From: Syngnathus acus
Taxonomy: Eukaryota; Chordata; Actinopteri; Syngnathiformes; Syngnathidae
Assembly: GCF_901709675.1 (NCBI RefSeq)
Contig: NC_051098.1
Span: 5,470,000-5,533,999, forward strand
Direction of reading: 5' to 3'
Length of the DNA: 64,000 nucleotides
A program made the translations under genes and the position numbers. Under the pieces are notes generated by a model. That model made no database searches, was not told where the DNA came from, and saw only the letters and a list, made by a program, of their open reading frames with translations. Shown here in pieces: positions 1-12,485 of the stretch (positions are counted from its first letter, which is position 1; every line of letters begins with the position of its first letter).

Positions 1-1611
1 AAAAACTCACAATTCGATGTGATGTGTTGACATTGTTTAAATACAATTCAAATCTTTTTTTTTTCTGTTTCATCACTACTTTCCAAACAGTTAGATACTC
101 ACCAACCCTGCTCATACTTATGGGACTTTATACTATATTTACTTTATACTGATTAATTGACTTTATATAAAGTTATTTAATTTTTTTTAAATGAGTCCAA
201 ACATTGACTGGCTGTGAGCCATTCACCTACAGCCTGAAAAGGCTTTTGAAGTGGAGGGTTTTTGCTAAGGTTTATTTTCTGCTGAGAGTTTCATTTATCT
301 TGGAATGAAATTACAAATTGAAAATTGTAGTGCCATGTTCATAGTTTGGTTATTTTAACACATTATATTTTTGCCAAGTCTCTCTCGTTATAACTTCTTT
401 GTTGTGAAAAACCTGTTAAAACCTCATTTTAGAATGCACAATATGTCTCTTATGGTTTACCCTGATCCAGAATTTACAATTGATTGAAGACCCTAATATT
501 ACCATTGATTGCAAGGCAGTTGTACATTGCCAATGGGGTTTTTCTTTACTTTCATGTTTTTTTATTTTATTTTATTTGTTAATACTTCATTTTTGTAATA
601 TTTTGGAAAAGTATTCCTGCCACTTGACATTTCAATTAAAATCATTTCATTCACTCCAAGGGCCAGTTTAAGAGCTACAGGAATAGCACACATCCAGAAT
701 CATAGAAGAAACATAAAAATAACTAAAAAAGTTATGAATGTGATCAAATGCACAGTTGTCGGTAAATGCAAAGTGTGCCCGAGGTAATTAGTCACCAATT
801 CGTATAAAATTATAATCAGTGTCCAGGAAAGCGCTGGTTAACAGAATGTGTGCTATGTGTCTGTATTATACAGAGATAACATTTATTTAGTCCAGTTTAT
901 TGGGCTGATTTGAAGTCACAAAACAGATTTTTCCAGAATTATGCTCATGGATGTTGGTGTTTTTTTGCTTTGTTTGTTCATAATCTTGGCTCAGAAAACT
1001 ATTATGTGGAGTAAGAGGTCATGGTTCTGGCACATTTCCTCTGCTATCCAAACCTCATACCAGCTGGGTGACCAAGCTGGCAGCTCTGATATACACACAA
1101 AATGGCACAAACAATTCCCCACATAAATGCACAGGGGCTGATAAACAAAGTTGTTCACACAAACCTTCACCTTGACTGTAAAAACTGCACAACTCGGAGC
1201 ATGCGGAACCACAAAAACGCTTGTGTGGGGATAGCTTGTATTGCGTGACTCTTGTTGTTGTACCTTTCAAAATAGTCAGCTCGCTTTTGTGCCATTTCCA
1301 TCCAACACAGTTCTCAGTGCATCATCTTTCAAAAATAGTCCTGCCAGTACAGTACATAATGAGGTGATTCGAGCACACTGCAACAACGCCATGTTCTTTT
1401 GCAGGGGTCTCAATCCTTTTATCTTCTGTGAGCTACCTTTTTGTACCGAAAGTGCAAGAGAGCTGGGAATATTTATTGACATAGCTAATTTTCCCAGCAG
1501 ATGAAATTAGTTTTCTTACATTATTTTTGTTGTTGTACATATCACACATTAGATAAATGAGAATATGGGTCACATATTATGTCTGTAAATAACTTCAATT
1601 TCATCAATATA
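1..1611. other. AT-rich non-coding stretch, no gene recognised
   Basis: The sequence is AT-rich with poly-T and poly-A runs. The short open frames on both strands (60-90 codons) overlap each other and show no recognisable domain. I see no splice-flanked coding block, RNA gene or repeat that I can name. Confidence 0.6.
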
Positions 1612-2620
1612 CAGTAGGGCCTTGAGATAATAGTAATTTTTAAGTTATCGATTTTTGTGCTTTGATTTGCGAGGACGTACTTGAGATATGACCATTGTAT
1701 TCTTCAAATAGGATGGCCGCCTCGGTGACTCGCTCTCTGCTGTGGAGGTTGTCTATGTTTCTAAATTAATGAATGTTCGTGTACTGGTGTCACAGTGTTG
1801 AAAGAGTGTGCAGCCCTCTCCTAGAGACACTTCTCATAAACTGCTGGCCATTTTATTCACCACGGGAGTTCTCCTAGATCGTAATGGCGGCTGTTTACAT
1901 TACACCACACGCATGTGCGATCGAAGCCATGCAGCTGCTGGCTGACCAGGTAACAGACATGGAGAAAAAAACGACCAAACTCACTGATTATTGTTTTGCG
2001 TGACCTCACACACGAACTCCCCAAATACAGACAGCACATAATGTGTCCCACCAGAGGGACACAGACACTGGACCATTGCTACTTCGTAATAAAGGACGCA
2101 TACCGCTGTGCCCCGTGCAGCTTTAGGACTCTCGGACCACTGTCTAGTTCATAGTTGATCCCAACCTACAAGCAGAAATTAAAAACTTCTAAGCCTGTGG
2201 TGAGGACTGTGAGGAAATGGACAGCAGGACCTCCAAGCCTGCTTTGACTGCACCGATTGGGTGTTTTTGAAGCTGGAACTTCAGACCTGCATGAACTGCA
2301 TGAACTCACCAATAATGTGACAGCTTTTGTGAGGACTTGTGTGTGCAGACTAAGACCTTCTGCACAAACTTGGTCAATAAAGCTGATTCTGATTCTGATC
2401 TGAGGCTCCAAGCTGTTTATTGTGAGAACTTTTTAATGTTTTTTTTTTCCTCACAAAAAAGAATATTATAGAGTGCTACTTTTTCTTCATTGAAACACAC
2501 ACTACAACACATTTTGTTGTTTACCATTTATTTTACCATTGCATTACCATTAATTTCAATGGGGATGAGTCTTAAGTTATGAATGTGATCACAAAACTAA
2601 ACTATATCAAGGCCCCTCTG
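1612..2620. mobile_element. Non-autonomous DNA-transposon-like element with inverted ends, carrying a LINE remnant
   Basis: The left end reads CAGTAGGGCCTTGAGATA and the reverse complement of the right end reads CAGAGGGGCCTTGATATAGT, so the two ends form an imperfect terminal inverted repeat of about 14-20 bp. A TA lies just outside the left end (1610-1611). On the right, TA appears only after an extra TG, so the target duplication is uncertain. The interior holds no intact transposase. Its central part is occupied by a LINE-derived segment (2002-2399). A similar end sequence, GTGGTGCCTTGAGATAC, recurs near 28772, which suggests a dispersed family. I infer a cut-and-paste element from the paired ends; the superfamily is not assigned. 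Confidence 0.5.
2002..2399 (+). pseudogene. Non-LTR retrotransposon ORF2 remnant (endonuclease-RT linker region) fused to a LINE-type 3' tail
   Basis: The frame starting at 2002 reads DLTHELPKYRQHI and then TLDHCYFVIKDAY. After a frameshift near 2110 it continues as RAALGLSDHC, and after another as IPTYKQKLKTSKPVVRTVRK. This order matches, from memory, the linker between the endonuclease and reverse-transcriptase domains of fish L2/Rex-like LINEs. A later piece (FDCTDW near 2243) is also recognisable. The match stops at about 2363, where the sequence passes directly into AATAAA (2376-2381) and a short GATTCT repeat, which resembles a LINE 3' end. The whole RT domain is therefore missing. With at least two frameshifts and stops it cannot encode a working protein. 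The clade is uncertain. Confidence 0.6.
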
Positions 2621-3475
2621 TGTATTAAAAAAAATATTTAATTTTTAATAATTTTCAATAATTCTGTACACACACATAGGGGCTTTTTGATACTTTTTGA
2701 TTTAAAAAAAAAAAAAGCCTTCACGAAATCCCAAATATTTAGCTTAAAAAAACAATACAAATAGCCCTTAATGTAGATTGAGTAAGGATTATTGTTAAAA
2801 CCAATCATTTATTGCTATATGTGGTGGTCAGTTTTGAGATTATCAGAGCACACCACACACAAAACTACAACAGTATCTTTATGTATGGGGTCTGTGACAG
2901 ATAAACAATGTTTTAAGATTCGAAAAATTCACGTGTGTACCATGTGTTAGCTTTACTTTTTTTCCCTTGCATGCCACAAAATATTTATTTTGTCTCTGTG
3001 CCAATAGGCTATCTCTACTTGTTTTTCCTCAACACATGATGATGTTATAAATACTAAACTGTTGGTGGTGCATGTTTAACCTACACACTGCTCTTGAAAA
3101 GCAGCCAAGTGCCTTGCTAAAGCCAAGTGGCAAAAGACTATAATAATAGTTTGGAAAATTCATGCGGAAAATTTAAATGGGCCTGCTCCCTAGCTGAAAG
3201 GACTTCAGCTTTGGAGAGTGTCATGGTTCAAGTGACACTGCGGACAAAATGTAAAAATGATAACTTGGTGTTGGAGGGATGCTCGTCTGCTTCCTGGCTA
3301 CTCTCATGGTACTCTTGAGCAAGGCACTTTTCCCAACCCACCAGCACTATTTGAATGCCAGTTTTCACCGTGACATCACTTTCCATGCCTGGATGTGTGA
3401 AATTTAATTCCACGTGGGTGGTGTGTAACAAAAAAATATAGATAGAGCAGAGTGTAAATTAAATTTCTCCTAGAG
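2621..3475. other. Non-coding stretch, nothing recognised
   Basis: The stretch has AT-rich DNA with homopolymer runs (poly-A near 2703). No coding region, RNA or named repeat could be supported. Small open frames near 3127-3431 lie on both strands and overlap, as expected by chance. Confidence 0.5.
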
Positions 3476-3714
3476 CAGGGGTCGGGAACCTATGGCTCGC
3501 GAGCCAGATATGGCTCTTTTGGCGACGTTAAAAACGTTATTAAAAAGAATACATTAGTACACTCAAAAAATTGTTGGTCTTAATAAAAATGCATGCATTT
3601 AATTGTATTTAACCTATCTTTTTTTTTTTTTTTTAAATGGTATGGCTCTCACGCGAAATTATTTTAAAAAATGGGCGTTTATGGCTCTGTCCGTCAAAAA
3701 GTTCCCCACCCCTG
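3476..3714. mobile_element. hAT-type non-autonomous element with a perfect 8-bp target-site duplication
   Basis: The element starts CAGGGGTCGGGAACC and ends GTTCCCCACCCCTG, giving inverted ends of about 14 bp with one small difference. It is flanked on both sides by TCCTAGAG (3468-3475 and 3715-3722), an 8-bp direct repeat that is the hallmark of hAT insertion. At 239 bp it is far too short to encode a transposase and it has no open frame, so it must have been moved by an enzyme made elsewhere. The GGCTCGCGAGCC and GGCTCT blocks inside each end are typical of a widespread fish and vertebrate MITE family, which I know by sequence but not by a certain name. Confidence 0.9.
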
Positions 3715-3722
3715 TCCTAGAG

Positions 3723-5771
3723 GGTATACAATCAGTACATTTAATTATATTGAATTACATTAAATTAAATAACCCTTAGCACCGCATTTGTGGTCCTATT
3801 GGTGAAGAGGCCACAGTTTTATTATCTGGGAAGCTACGTACTTCTTTGATTTTTTACTGATTACCCCAGTGATTAAAGGGACGGTCAACCCCAAAATCTT
3901 CTTTGAAATGTTATGTGCAGCGTAACTAGTCAAAACACTGTGTTCTGATTAATGTTTTGATTGGGGTTGACTTCCTCTTTAATGAGTTATTGACTCTAAA
4001 TGTGGTTTACCAAATGTAGTCATAAATTTTAAAATAATTAAATAACAATCAGGAAATATTTAGTATATCACAAATTTTGTCATTTTATGACATGGGCCCT
4101 GACTATTTTTTTAATTAAGAGCACAGTAACACCTAACTTAAATTTTTAGAAGGATTGGAAGAAAATGTAGTGGTGCACACTGTAAATAACAGGACAGCAG
4201 AGTTGAATTGCCAATGTCCAGTCAATTTGTCTGACTGGGCTATGTCACTCAAATGTTCTGTGTTCTTTGTGTGCGTCTGTGTTTTTCTTCTTCTATATCG
4301 CTTTAAGGGCCACCACAGCTCAGGTTCATGACAGCTTTGAGTGAAATATTTTTCTAAAATGACATCAAGTGGAAGGAAAATCCCAGTCACCAAAGTCATC
4401 CCCGTCACCTAAATCATCTCCGTCACCTAATCCCAGCCATAACCTTTTCAAAATCTGCTGTGAAGAGAATGGTTGGAGACCAGGATAGCCAATTTCAAGA
4501 AAAAACACATGACAGAATGGTTTTTTGTTGTTTTTGTTGTTGAGTTGAGGCGCTTAGGAATTCAGAATTTATTATTCAACTAGGCATGCTGCAGGATAAA
4601 AAAAAAATCCATGTTCTGTTATTAATAAAGATTGAGGATATTGGATTAGTTTTAGTTTGTATAGTTGCCTTTTTGTGGAATACTTGAGCCTCTAGCGCCA
4701 GGATTTTTGACGATGTAATCTTGAACTTGCAGTTTTGTGTATTATGGGGCATAATAATCTGACAACTCATCATCACTTTGCATTGGTGGTTCTTCCTTTC
4801 CATGATCCCACTGCCTCTGATAGGAATTTAGTGGCATAGATTTACCAGGCGCAGTCCAAACAGCCCAAACAGTTTGTGATGTTTGTGCAAGGAGTAAAGA
4901 GATGTGGCAACACAAACAAACCATCTGAAACATCACAGGTTAAACCACAACACACAAAATGAGGCATTTATGATGAGACGGAATTGCAGCCTGGAAAAGA
5001 GAGCATATTGCTGTTCCTTTAGTGCTACTGGCAGGCACAAGGAAGAAAATGTAGATTTAAATGGTACCAGTGGCATCACGAGGCTTTATCAACTGGGGGG
5101 GGGAGTAGGAGCCCCCAGGAGATTCTCTCTCTGTCTCTCTCTTCTCTCTTTTTTACTTGGTATCGGATTGATACTATAATGCGCTGTATCATATAACACT
5201 ACACCTTATTGAGTGTCTGATTTCATACAGCTTTTAAAATTAATCACATGACGTAAGGGCTGTTCGAATATATGTAAACAATTTTTAAGACACATTACTG
5301 GTGTCAACAAGTCAGCTTAACTGTATAATGGCAACTTGTTTGGACTGTGCTTACAGGTTTACACTTTATTTTGACAATGTAATTTAAAGCAAAGGTTTCT
5401 ATCATGACCACCACAGACCACAACATAAACATAACCACAATTTGTTAATTTCTTTCACCATAGACCGAGTCAGTGGTTCAAAGTGAGCCAGCCAAATAAG
5501 TATGGGAATTGAAGAAGACAAAGGAGGAATGTGAACTCAATTTAGATTTAGAAACTGCTTTCACTATCACTTCTGATAATTCTAATGTTTGCGCCTGCTT
5601 TTTGTTTGTGTATAAACTTTTGAATATTGTGTCCTTGAAGATTAAAAACTTGTGACCGTGAAGCACACTGATGTCTATCTTTTAAAGATTATTTTTCTTA
5701 TCACACCTACATGCTCAAAAAGCATCAAATTAGCTGAGAGATTTTGGGAACCGGTTTTGGGATTATCTTTT
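3723..5771. other. Non-coding stretch with a short minisatellite and low-complexity DNA
   Basis: A minisatellite of an 18-bp unit (GTCACCTAAATCATCTCC and variants) lies at 4386-4436, with about 2.8 copies. A poly-G run followed by a CT-rich tract lies at 5095-5152. No gene is recognised in the rest. Confidence 0.5.
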
Positions 5772-5893
5772 GTGGAGTTTGTATGTTCTCCTGGTTTATC
5801 CCCAAGTTCGAGCACATCCTCTCATGTTGTGTCAGCTTGTGCCCCGTTATTAACTGCCAACCAGTTGAGGATGTGCCTCAACTCCTGCCCGAA
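5772..5893 (+). mobile_element. Degenerate SINE fragment
   Basis: The segment starts GTGGAGTTTGTATGTTCTCC, matching the part of the local SINE family just after its tRNA-like head. It then skips to CTGCCAACCAGTTGAGGATGTG, which matches the internal GGCAACCGGTTCAGGGTGT block. It is an old, internally deleted copy. Divergence is high, so the edges are approximate. Confidence 0.45.
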
Positions 5894-6989
5894 TATTTTT
5901 GGAAACATTGACAAGAGGTGGTTTAGAAATCCGTAACTGATTATTAGGATTAGGTGAACATTCTCAACAGCTATGAAAACACATTCCACTCTTTATGGCA
6001 ATTTGGATGGATCACCAGGTAGAGAATTTTTTAAGTTTCATCTTGACCTTCTTCAGTCTGCAATTTCATAAAGCGTTTTGAAGGTTTAGGTGTGACTGAT
6101 GTGTTTAATTTTGCAGAAAGCAACAGTGAGCTGTTCAGTGATTATGTAGGAGTAATGATGTTATTTCAAAATGAAAGGGGAGTAATGAATTCAAAAGTGA
6201 AAATGAAATATGTAACTGTAATAAGGGAATTGAGAACTAATCATGGAGGGCAAATGAAAGGAGGAAAACAGGTCAGATAACTGTCATTTGGTAGTCATAC
6301 TTGTACCATGGAAATACAATTTGTTTTACAAATAATGTCTCTTTTACAACAACAGTACCACTCGAGAGCTGTGTAATGAAAGTGAAGTTGTTTGGGGATA
6401 AAATTTATGCTGTAACATGGCTGACAGGCACATTTTTCATCCGAACAGGTGTGTCTGTTTGATAAATATCTCCAAGAGCACAACAGTTGAAAGCAGGGCA
6501 CGTAGTAAATTTCAGCCACATATGCATGCAAGTAGATGCATGTAATTATTATCACAGGAATCAGTTATAATGTCAAAATACTATAAGGGTGCTGTAAAGG
6601 AAAATATGCATCCTTGTCTTGGGCATAATTCCACTTCATGAATATATGCATGATTTGGGAAGTGACACCAAGTATTGCCGTGAGTTTCGATTTTGTTTTA
6701 GAGAATGATTTATGGTCCTGAACATGGGTACCTTAAACATTTTATTTTAAAGGCTAAAGTGACCAACTATTTTGATATGTTTGAGTTAAACTGAATTAGG
6801 TTTTGGGCAAAATGACACGATGCACAATAAAAACAACATTTTGCTAGTAGTAATGTCACATTGATCAATGTTGTGTTTTGCATTTCCGGCATGCCAAGCA
6901 ACAAAAAGCCCACTCACTGCAACTCAGTCCCATGACTTAAGATATTTCAACTGCCGCTGCTTTTTGTGTTGGTATGTCTTCACTTAATG
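5894..6989. other. Non-coding stretch, nothing recognised
   Basis: The open frames at 6092-6280 and on the opposite strand at 6295-6555 have no recognisable domain and no splice context that I can defend. The region is otherwise AT-rich unique DNA. Confidence 0.5.
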
Positions 6990-6991
6990 TA

Positions 6992-7161
6992 CCGTAATTT
7001 TCGGACTATAAGTCGCGGTTTTTTTTCATAGTTTGGGTGGGGGGGCGACTTATACTCAGGAGCGATTTATATACATATATATGGGTTTTTTTCACTTTTT
7101 TGGGCATTTTATGGCTGGTGCGACTTATACTCCGGTGCGACTTATAGTCCGAAAATTACGG
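6992..7161. mobile_element. Short TA-flanked MITE (170 bp), CCGTAATTTTCGG family
   Basis: Both ends carry an inverted repeat, CCGTAATTTTCGGACTATAA followed by GTCGC, perfect over about 25 bp. TA flanks the element on each side (6990-6991 and 7162-7163), as for Tc1/mariner-type insertion. Inside are further copies of the GCGACTTATACTC motif in inverted and direct arrangement, so the element can fold almost end to end. No coding capacity exists. It is a shorter relative of the segment starting at 38717 and shares its end motif with the 406-412-bp elements at 46411 and 62153. Confidence 0.85.
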
Positions 7162-7163
7162 TA

Positions 7164-10100
7164 GTTTATAATGAGACCTCCTAATGTAAATGAGATGCTA
7201 GTAATATTGCTCTTAGTTCGTGAAATAGAATATTTTTTTTCTATTTAACAGCACCATATGATGTCAAACAACATGTGCTGACATAAACACAAATAGGCCA
7301 GCGCCCTCCTTTAATTTCCTGCTCAAGAACGGGAGCACAAATAAATACAGTATCCGTTTATTCCCCAAAAAGCACTTTTAGATGACACTTTCCTTAGCAC
7401 GTTGCATGTTATGTTTATTCATTTCAGATGAATCATCTATTATGCTATGACGTTAAATAAATGAAAATAGACTGCTTTAAAAATTCACAATGCTAAAAAC
7501 AAAGGGAATTTTAAATATGGTCACATAGAGAATAATAATTATAGATGTAAATGTAGATGTAATTTTGCTTGACAATCTATCATACGGTTATCCAAATAAA
7601 ATACATTTGTGTAACAGTTGTGGCAGGTAATTGCTCTGATGCTTGAGAAAGTGTCAAGTAGTTAGTAGAGTTGATCATATTTTGTGAGCTTGTTTTAATA
7701 ACGTATCGAGGCCTAAAAAAACATCAGTATTCTAAGTAGGTGAATTAAAATTTATGTGCATTTTATTCATTTTAAACTGTTTCAGCAACAAGAAATACAC
7801 CAATTTCGTCTCGTCAATAATAAATTGACCACATCTTGCTGACCAGAGACAACTGAAAATGACGTAAAGAATCAATTTGAAAACAAGCATAGACACTTTG
7901 TAAAAGGTCAAACGAAAGCCCTTTAGAATTGGATCATAATGTCTGTAACAGTCAAGATGGTTTTCATGTGATATTCCTACTGGAACTACAATATTGATCC
8001 ATATTTTGAAGAATAGTGAATCTTGGAGAATAGTGCTAAGTAGGTGAAAGTCACCGGTGTGATGGTTTACTTGACTGACTTCCGCGTTGGCAGCGTGGGA
8101 TCAGTTGTCACTTAGCAATAGTGTGAATGAACGCTTTTCTGTCTCTATATTTGTCTTACGATCGACGACCAGTCCAAGGTATAGCCTGCAATTTGATTGA
8201 TGTCTTGAAAATGGAAAATAGTCTTGAATGCTTCTACACAGTCAATGACCATTGTCATTTTTATAGTATCTGTTTTTTAACCATGTTTGTGTTAAGTCAT
8301 ACAAAAGCAACAACTGATAAATTGTTCTACGGGGGATTGGGCTCTAGGCTCTTTTTTTAGGTGTACAAGAAAAATGTGACACATTTTAAAATGTAATTTA
8401 CACTGTGACAGCAAGATGTGTGGCAACAGCAGGTTATTCCCTTTATGATGTTGGAGACAACCTATTGAAGTGATTACTGAAATTGAAAGTCTTTATAACC
8501 ATTAGGGTTATTTCAATTGTGCACCTGTCAACAGGTAAAGTTTGTTTGCTTGCCCAGTACTCCTGATCAAACTGCGAAAGCTGTCTTAAATTTGAAGGGA
8601 ACTTGTTCTGTAGATGTACAACATAATTTAGACTGGGCCTTTTCAGAAAGATCTGATGTTTTGTTCTTAGTCATTCTGGGTGTTTTTAGCTGTGTGTTTA
8701 TTATTATTATAGATTATTATTGCCCATCCTCCATGATTGATGTACAGATACAACAATTTATGTACGTTAAGCCTTTAATACAGGATTCTATCCAAGAAGC
8801 AAATTAAAAAAAAAGTGACAAGTATGCCTACCTCTATGAAGTATACTGTGATTTAATTAGGGTCAACATGAAGTAAATCTGCAGTGACTGACAGATGAAT
8901 AGATTAGGGTATGCAGCCTGGAGGGAGGGAGTCCAACCTGAAAAGAAAAAAAAAAAACAGTGATAAGAAACAATAGGTTATTTATAGTGTAAGGCGACTA
9001 CTGTATCTTGGAAATACATATGGCCTCGCATGCAGCATTTAAAAGGAATGAGATGAACCCCTTTGACTGGCAGCGAAACAAGTCAGCTGCTTTCATGCTC
9101 ACAATAGCATAAAATTCACCTTTTTTAAAATGCAGCAGGTTGAACCAGATTGCACCTGTCTGCAAAAATACAAAATCTTAGTCGACCTTGCCCCTGGCTG
9201 GATTTACATAGCACCTTGAGTCGGGTTTGAACTGGGCATAAAAATACAGCCCTTTGTACTCAATCGTTTCAGAAGGAAGGCACTAATTGTTAAAGTTTTG
9301 TAGCTGGAATTCTTTCCCATCCTTGTTTGATCTACAACTTGAGTTGCTCAACAGTCAAGGTTATCCGTTTTCATATGTTGCCCTTCATAAAACATATTTC
9401 CATGAAAATGTAAATTATATGTTCATATCAGACATGTGTACATAATAGATTTGCACAAAAACACACACAACTCAAAAACCCCAATCTCAAGCTCTAACAA
9501 AATATTAGACTTTAATTCTTCTATTTTTATGATGCAATGGATAAGAATAGGCTTAAAATGAACAGAACAAAACAAGCATTAGCCTTCAATTAATCCAGTT
9601 TTACGTGGGTATGTATGTGCCTTTGTGAACAATGAACCTAGCCAGTACCCACTTCCTCAGCATGGGCGGAACAATAGCAAATCAGCATTACTTAAGGAAG
9701 CAAAGCCGATCACGGGCTGGTCACACTTAGAGCCTGTGTCATATTTCTAGGGACAACAGAGTGAGTGGGTGGGTGAGGAGGAGCCCACGGAGAGGGAGAG
9801 TGAGGTGAGACGCTGGTAAATGTGTGGGTGTTACAAAGCCCACATCCCCCATGGGTGCGACACTCATCCATCATGAAATTTTGAAGACCGGTACCCGCAA
9901 CCTGGATTTGACCCGGCTTTTGTGTTATTTCAGAATTTCGGACCACAGACATTTTAACCCACCACTCCCAAAATCTTTGCAGTCCTTGTCAAGTTTTAGA
10001 GTATAATCCTATTTCTATTAGGTTTTTTTTACAAGATTATTATTGTCTGAACCAAATGCCCAGTCACTCTTTTGGCAATTGTGTTCGACTTTTACCACTT

Positions 10101-10503
10101 GTGCTCACCATTATGCAACACTGGTACATCACAATGACAAGTTTTGTCTAAACAGGAGAAAAATGAATTTGGTTTTGCCAAATCAATGGGTTCAGGGCAC
10201 TGAGCAATCGGGTCAGATAATAGGTGTTTTGCAACTGAAAAAAACTGTAAACCAATCTAAGACACTGTGGTATGACCTCAATGGGCAGTTCATGCTTAGA
10301 AGCACTCCAATATGACTCATTTTTAACAGTTATGCAAACAGAGGGCCAAAGTTCGTCCACAGCGATGCTCATCATCAGTCACTGCAAAAGCTTGATTTCA
10401 GTTATTGCTGCTATGCTGCTGGCATCATCAGTTATTAGGTTCAATAACATTTTCACATAGGGCTAGATAGGTCTGGATATTTTTCCCCTTCTTCATAAAT
10501 GAT
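7164..10503. other. Long non-coding stretch, no gene recognised
   Basis: About 3.3 kb of AT-rich DNA holds only short overlapping open frames. The segment 9760-9960 is more GC-rich and purine-rich on one strand, but I can assign it neither to a gene nor to a known repeat. Confidence 0.5.
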
Positions 10504-10540
10504 GATTCAAAATGATGATTCAAAATCATCATTTTGAATC
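10504..10540. repeat. Perfect inverted repeat, 17-bp stem with 3-nt loop
   Basis: The left arm GATTCAAAATGATGATT (10504-10520) is the exact reverse complement of the right arm (10524-10540), separated by CAA. The left arm also holds ATGATTCAAA as part of a local direct repeat (GATGATTCAAAA at 10501 and 10514), so the palindrome may have arisen by a template-switch event. No T-tract or neighbouring gene supports a terminator role. Confidence 0.9.
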
Positions 10541-12117
10541 TACCTTTTACATTTACTTGGGTTATATTGTAAAATACTGAAATTGATTTGTTGATCTTAA
10601 AAGTGTGTTCAATGTATTCAAAACAACAGAACACAAGAAGGGGAAAATTAGTTCTCTTTTTGCATGTCTTTCTTTTAATTAGACTTATTCTAGTGAGTGA
10701 ATACATCTGCACTTGTACTTTCTGTATCCTGTGTCTCTGGTAATGTTGCTTTTGACCTTGTGGAAAGATGTATCTCATTAAAATATTTTCCAAATAATGA
10801 TGGAGGATGGAGATACGGTGAGTGCTAAAACATTTGCTGATTAAAAATGTCACTCAAGGTCAATCACCGCGAACTTAATCAGTGATGACTGTCAAACCAG
10901 ATCAAGAAGCGTCTCAAGACGAAAATATGTCCACCACCTTGGTTTGGTTGGCAAGGTTTTTAGAGGCGAAAAAGAAAATAGAACATTCTTGTAAGACTAT
11001 TCACGGTTTCCATAGTCACCCCCTAGTTTGTTCCATTAGTTTGTTCGGTAATAGTTTAAATGACAAAATGATTGTAAACTCCCTGGATGACCTTTTTCTA
11101 CCTCATTCAACACACATGCAATTTTCAGTTAACCTGATTGCCAGCATTAGCTAATCAAGTCACTATTGTAATGAGGTTAAGTCTAGCCCTGCCATTATGA
11201 AAAATTGTAGTTGCACACCGTGGTGTTGCACAGTTTTTAGGGAATCTGTTTGAAAAGGGGCTTTTTATATACTATATACACCATATCTGCCCTTCTGTAA
11301 AAAATGGCAGTCTTTAAAGAGGAGGTCTGGAAAACAATTCCACTTGAGAATATGATTGAAGTTTTGAATTTATCTTTTTTTTCAGTCAGTACATAAAGGT
11401 TTTACAAGGCAATATTGATTCATAAAATGTATTTCAAAAGTTTATTTGAGGGTATTTTATTAATGTAGCTCACTAGAATTTCAATAGTCTGTTTTTTTTT
11501 CTTTGCACCGAATGCAGACTAGCCACACTAAAATTATGATAAGTAATTCCACTGTATTAATGGTTGAAAAGGAATGACTAATTCGTATATTAAGACCTGC
11601 CAGTCAGCCATTAAAAGGCTCCCGTAATGGACAGAACACTGGCACTTATTTTTTAGTTCTGGGCTTAAAATATGTCTGCAGTAATAATTCACTCAAAATT
11701 TACCAAAATTAATGTGGATTTCGCTTATGAAATCACTGAGGTTATTTAAAAGCTCCTCAGCGGTGAAACCCAGGAGGTGGGTGAAATGCTCCCATAGGGT
11801 ACTTTTGTGCACTTTCTTCACTTCACCCTTATTTCACAATAGCAACACTTATTCATTCAAATATTACCATTAATAATGTCTGCATTTTCTGTCTTCTGGA
11901 TGGTTGGTCAGAGAAAAACTGTGATACAGCCAAATTGGACAAGCAAAACTTGTTTGTAACGATCTGCCACATAAAAGCAGCATCTTCTGGTGAGTATGAT
12001 GTATTTTTTATGGTTATGCTGTTGAATAAATATTGATTCTGGAACACTTTAGGTGATGTATATGGCACATTTTTACGTTGCATGTTGCTATAGTATTGAT
12101 GGTTTCTAAAATTGCTC
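10541..12117. other. Non-coding stretch, nothing recognised
   Basis: The stretch is AT-rich. The longest open frame is a minus-strand one of 141 codons at 10428-10853, which runs across the hairpin at 10504-10540 and has no recognisable domain. The other open frames are short. Confidence 0.5.
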
Positions 12118-12485
12118 CATGATAATGGTGGTGACGGGTATGGTGGACAAGGCATTCTCCTCAGAGTTCAGTGTTTGAGGGTTTGAATCTGGGCACCTGC
12201 TTCCTGTGTGGCATTTGTTTGTTTTCCCAGTGCCCTCCAGGGGTTTACTCATGGTTCTTCGGCTTTCTCCCCATTCCAAAAACATGGTCATGTTTCTAGG
12301 GTTAAATGAAGACTTTAAATCTAAAATGATTTTAAATGGGGTTTGATTGCAAGTGTGAATGATTGTTTGTGTATATGTGCCTTGCAATTGGATGGTGACT
12401 AGTTCAGAGTGGTGTTCAGTTCAGTTTTCTCTGCTCATCCATGACCCTAATACACGTGTAAACTACAGAAAATGGATGATGAATA
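12118..12485 (+). mobile_element. Old full-span tRNA-derived SINE copy
   Basis: The head has an A-box-like GGTGGACAAGGC segment and a B-box-like GGTTTGAATCTGG (12180-12192), as in a tRNA-derived promoter. The body keeps TTCTCCCCATTCCAAAAACATG and later GTGCCTTGCAATTGGATGGTGA, in the order expected for the local SINE family. The end reads ACAGAAAATGGATGATG, a short relic of the (ATGG)n tail. Many substitutions separate it from the younger copies at 23838 and 48450, so it is an old insertion. Confidence 0.6.

Noticed and set aside
10428-10853. A 141-codon minus-strand frame, among the longest in the window
   Set aside because: It crosses the palindrome, is AT-driven in composition and has no recognisable domain or splice context.
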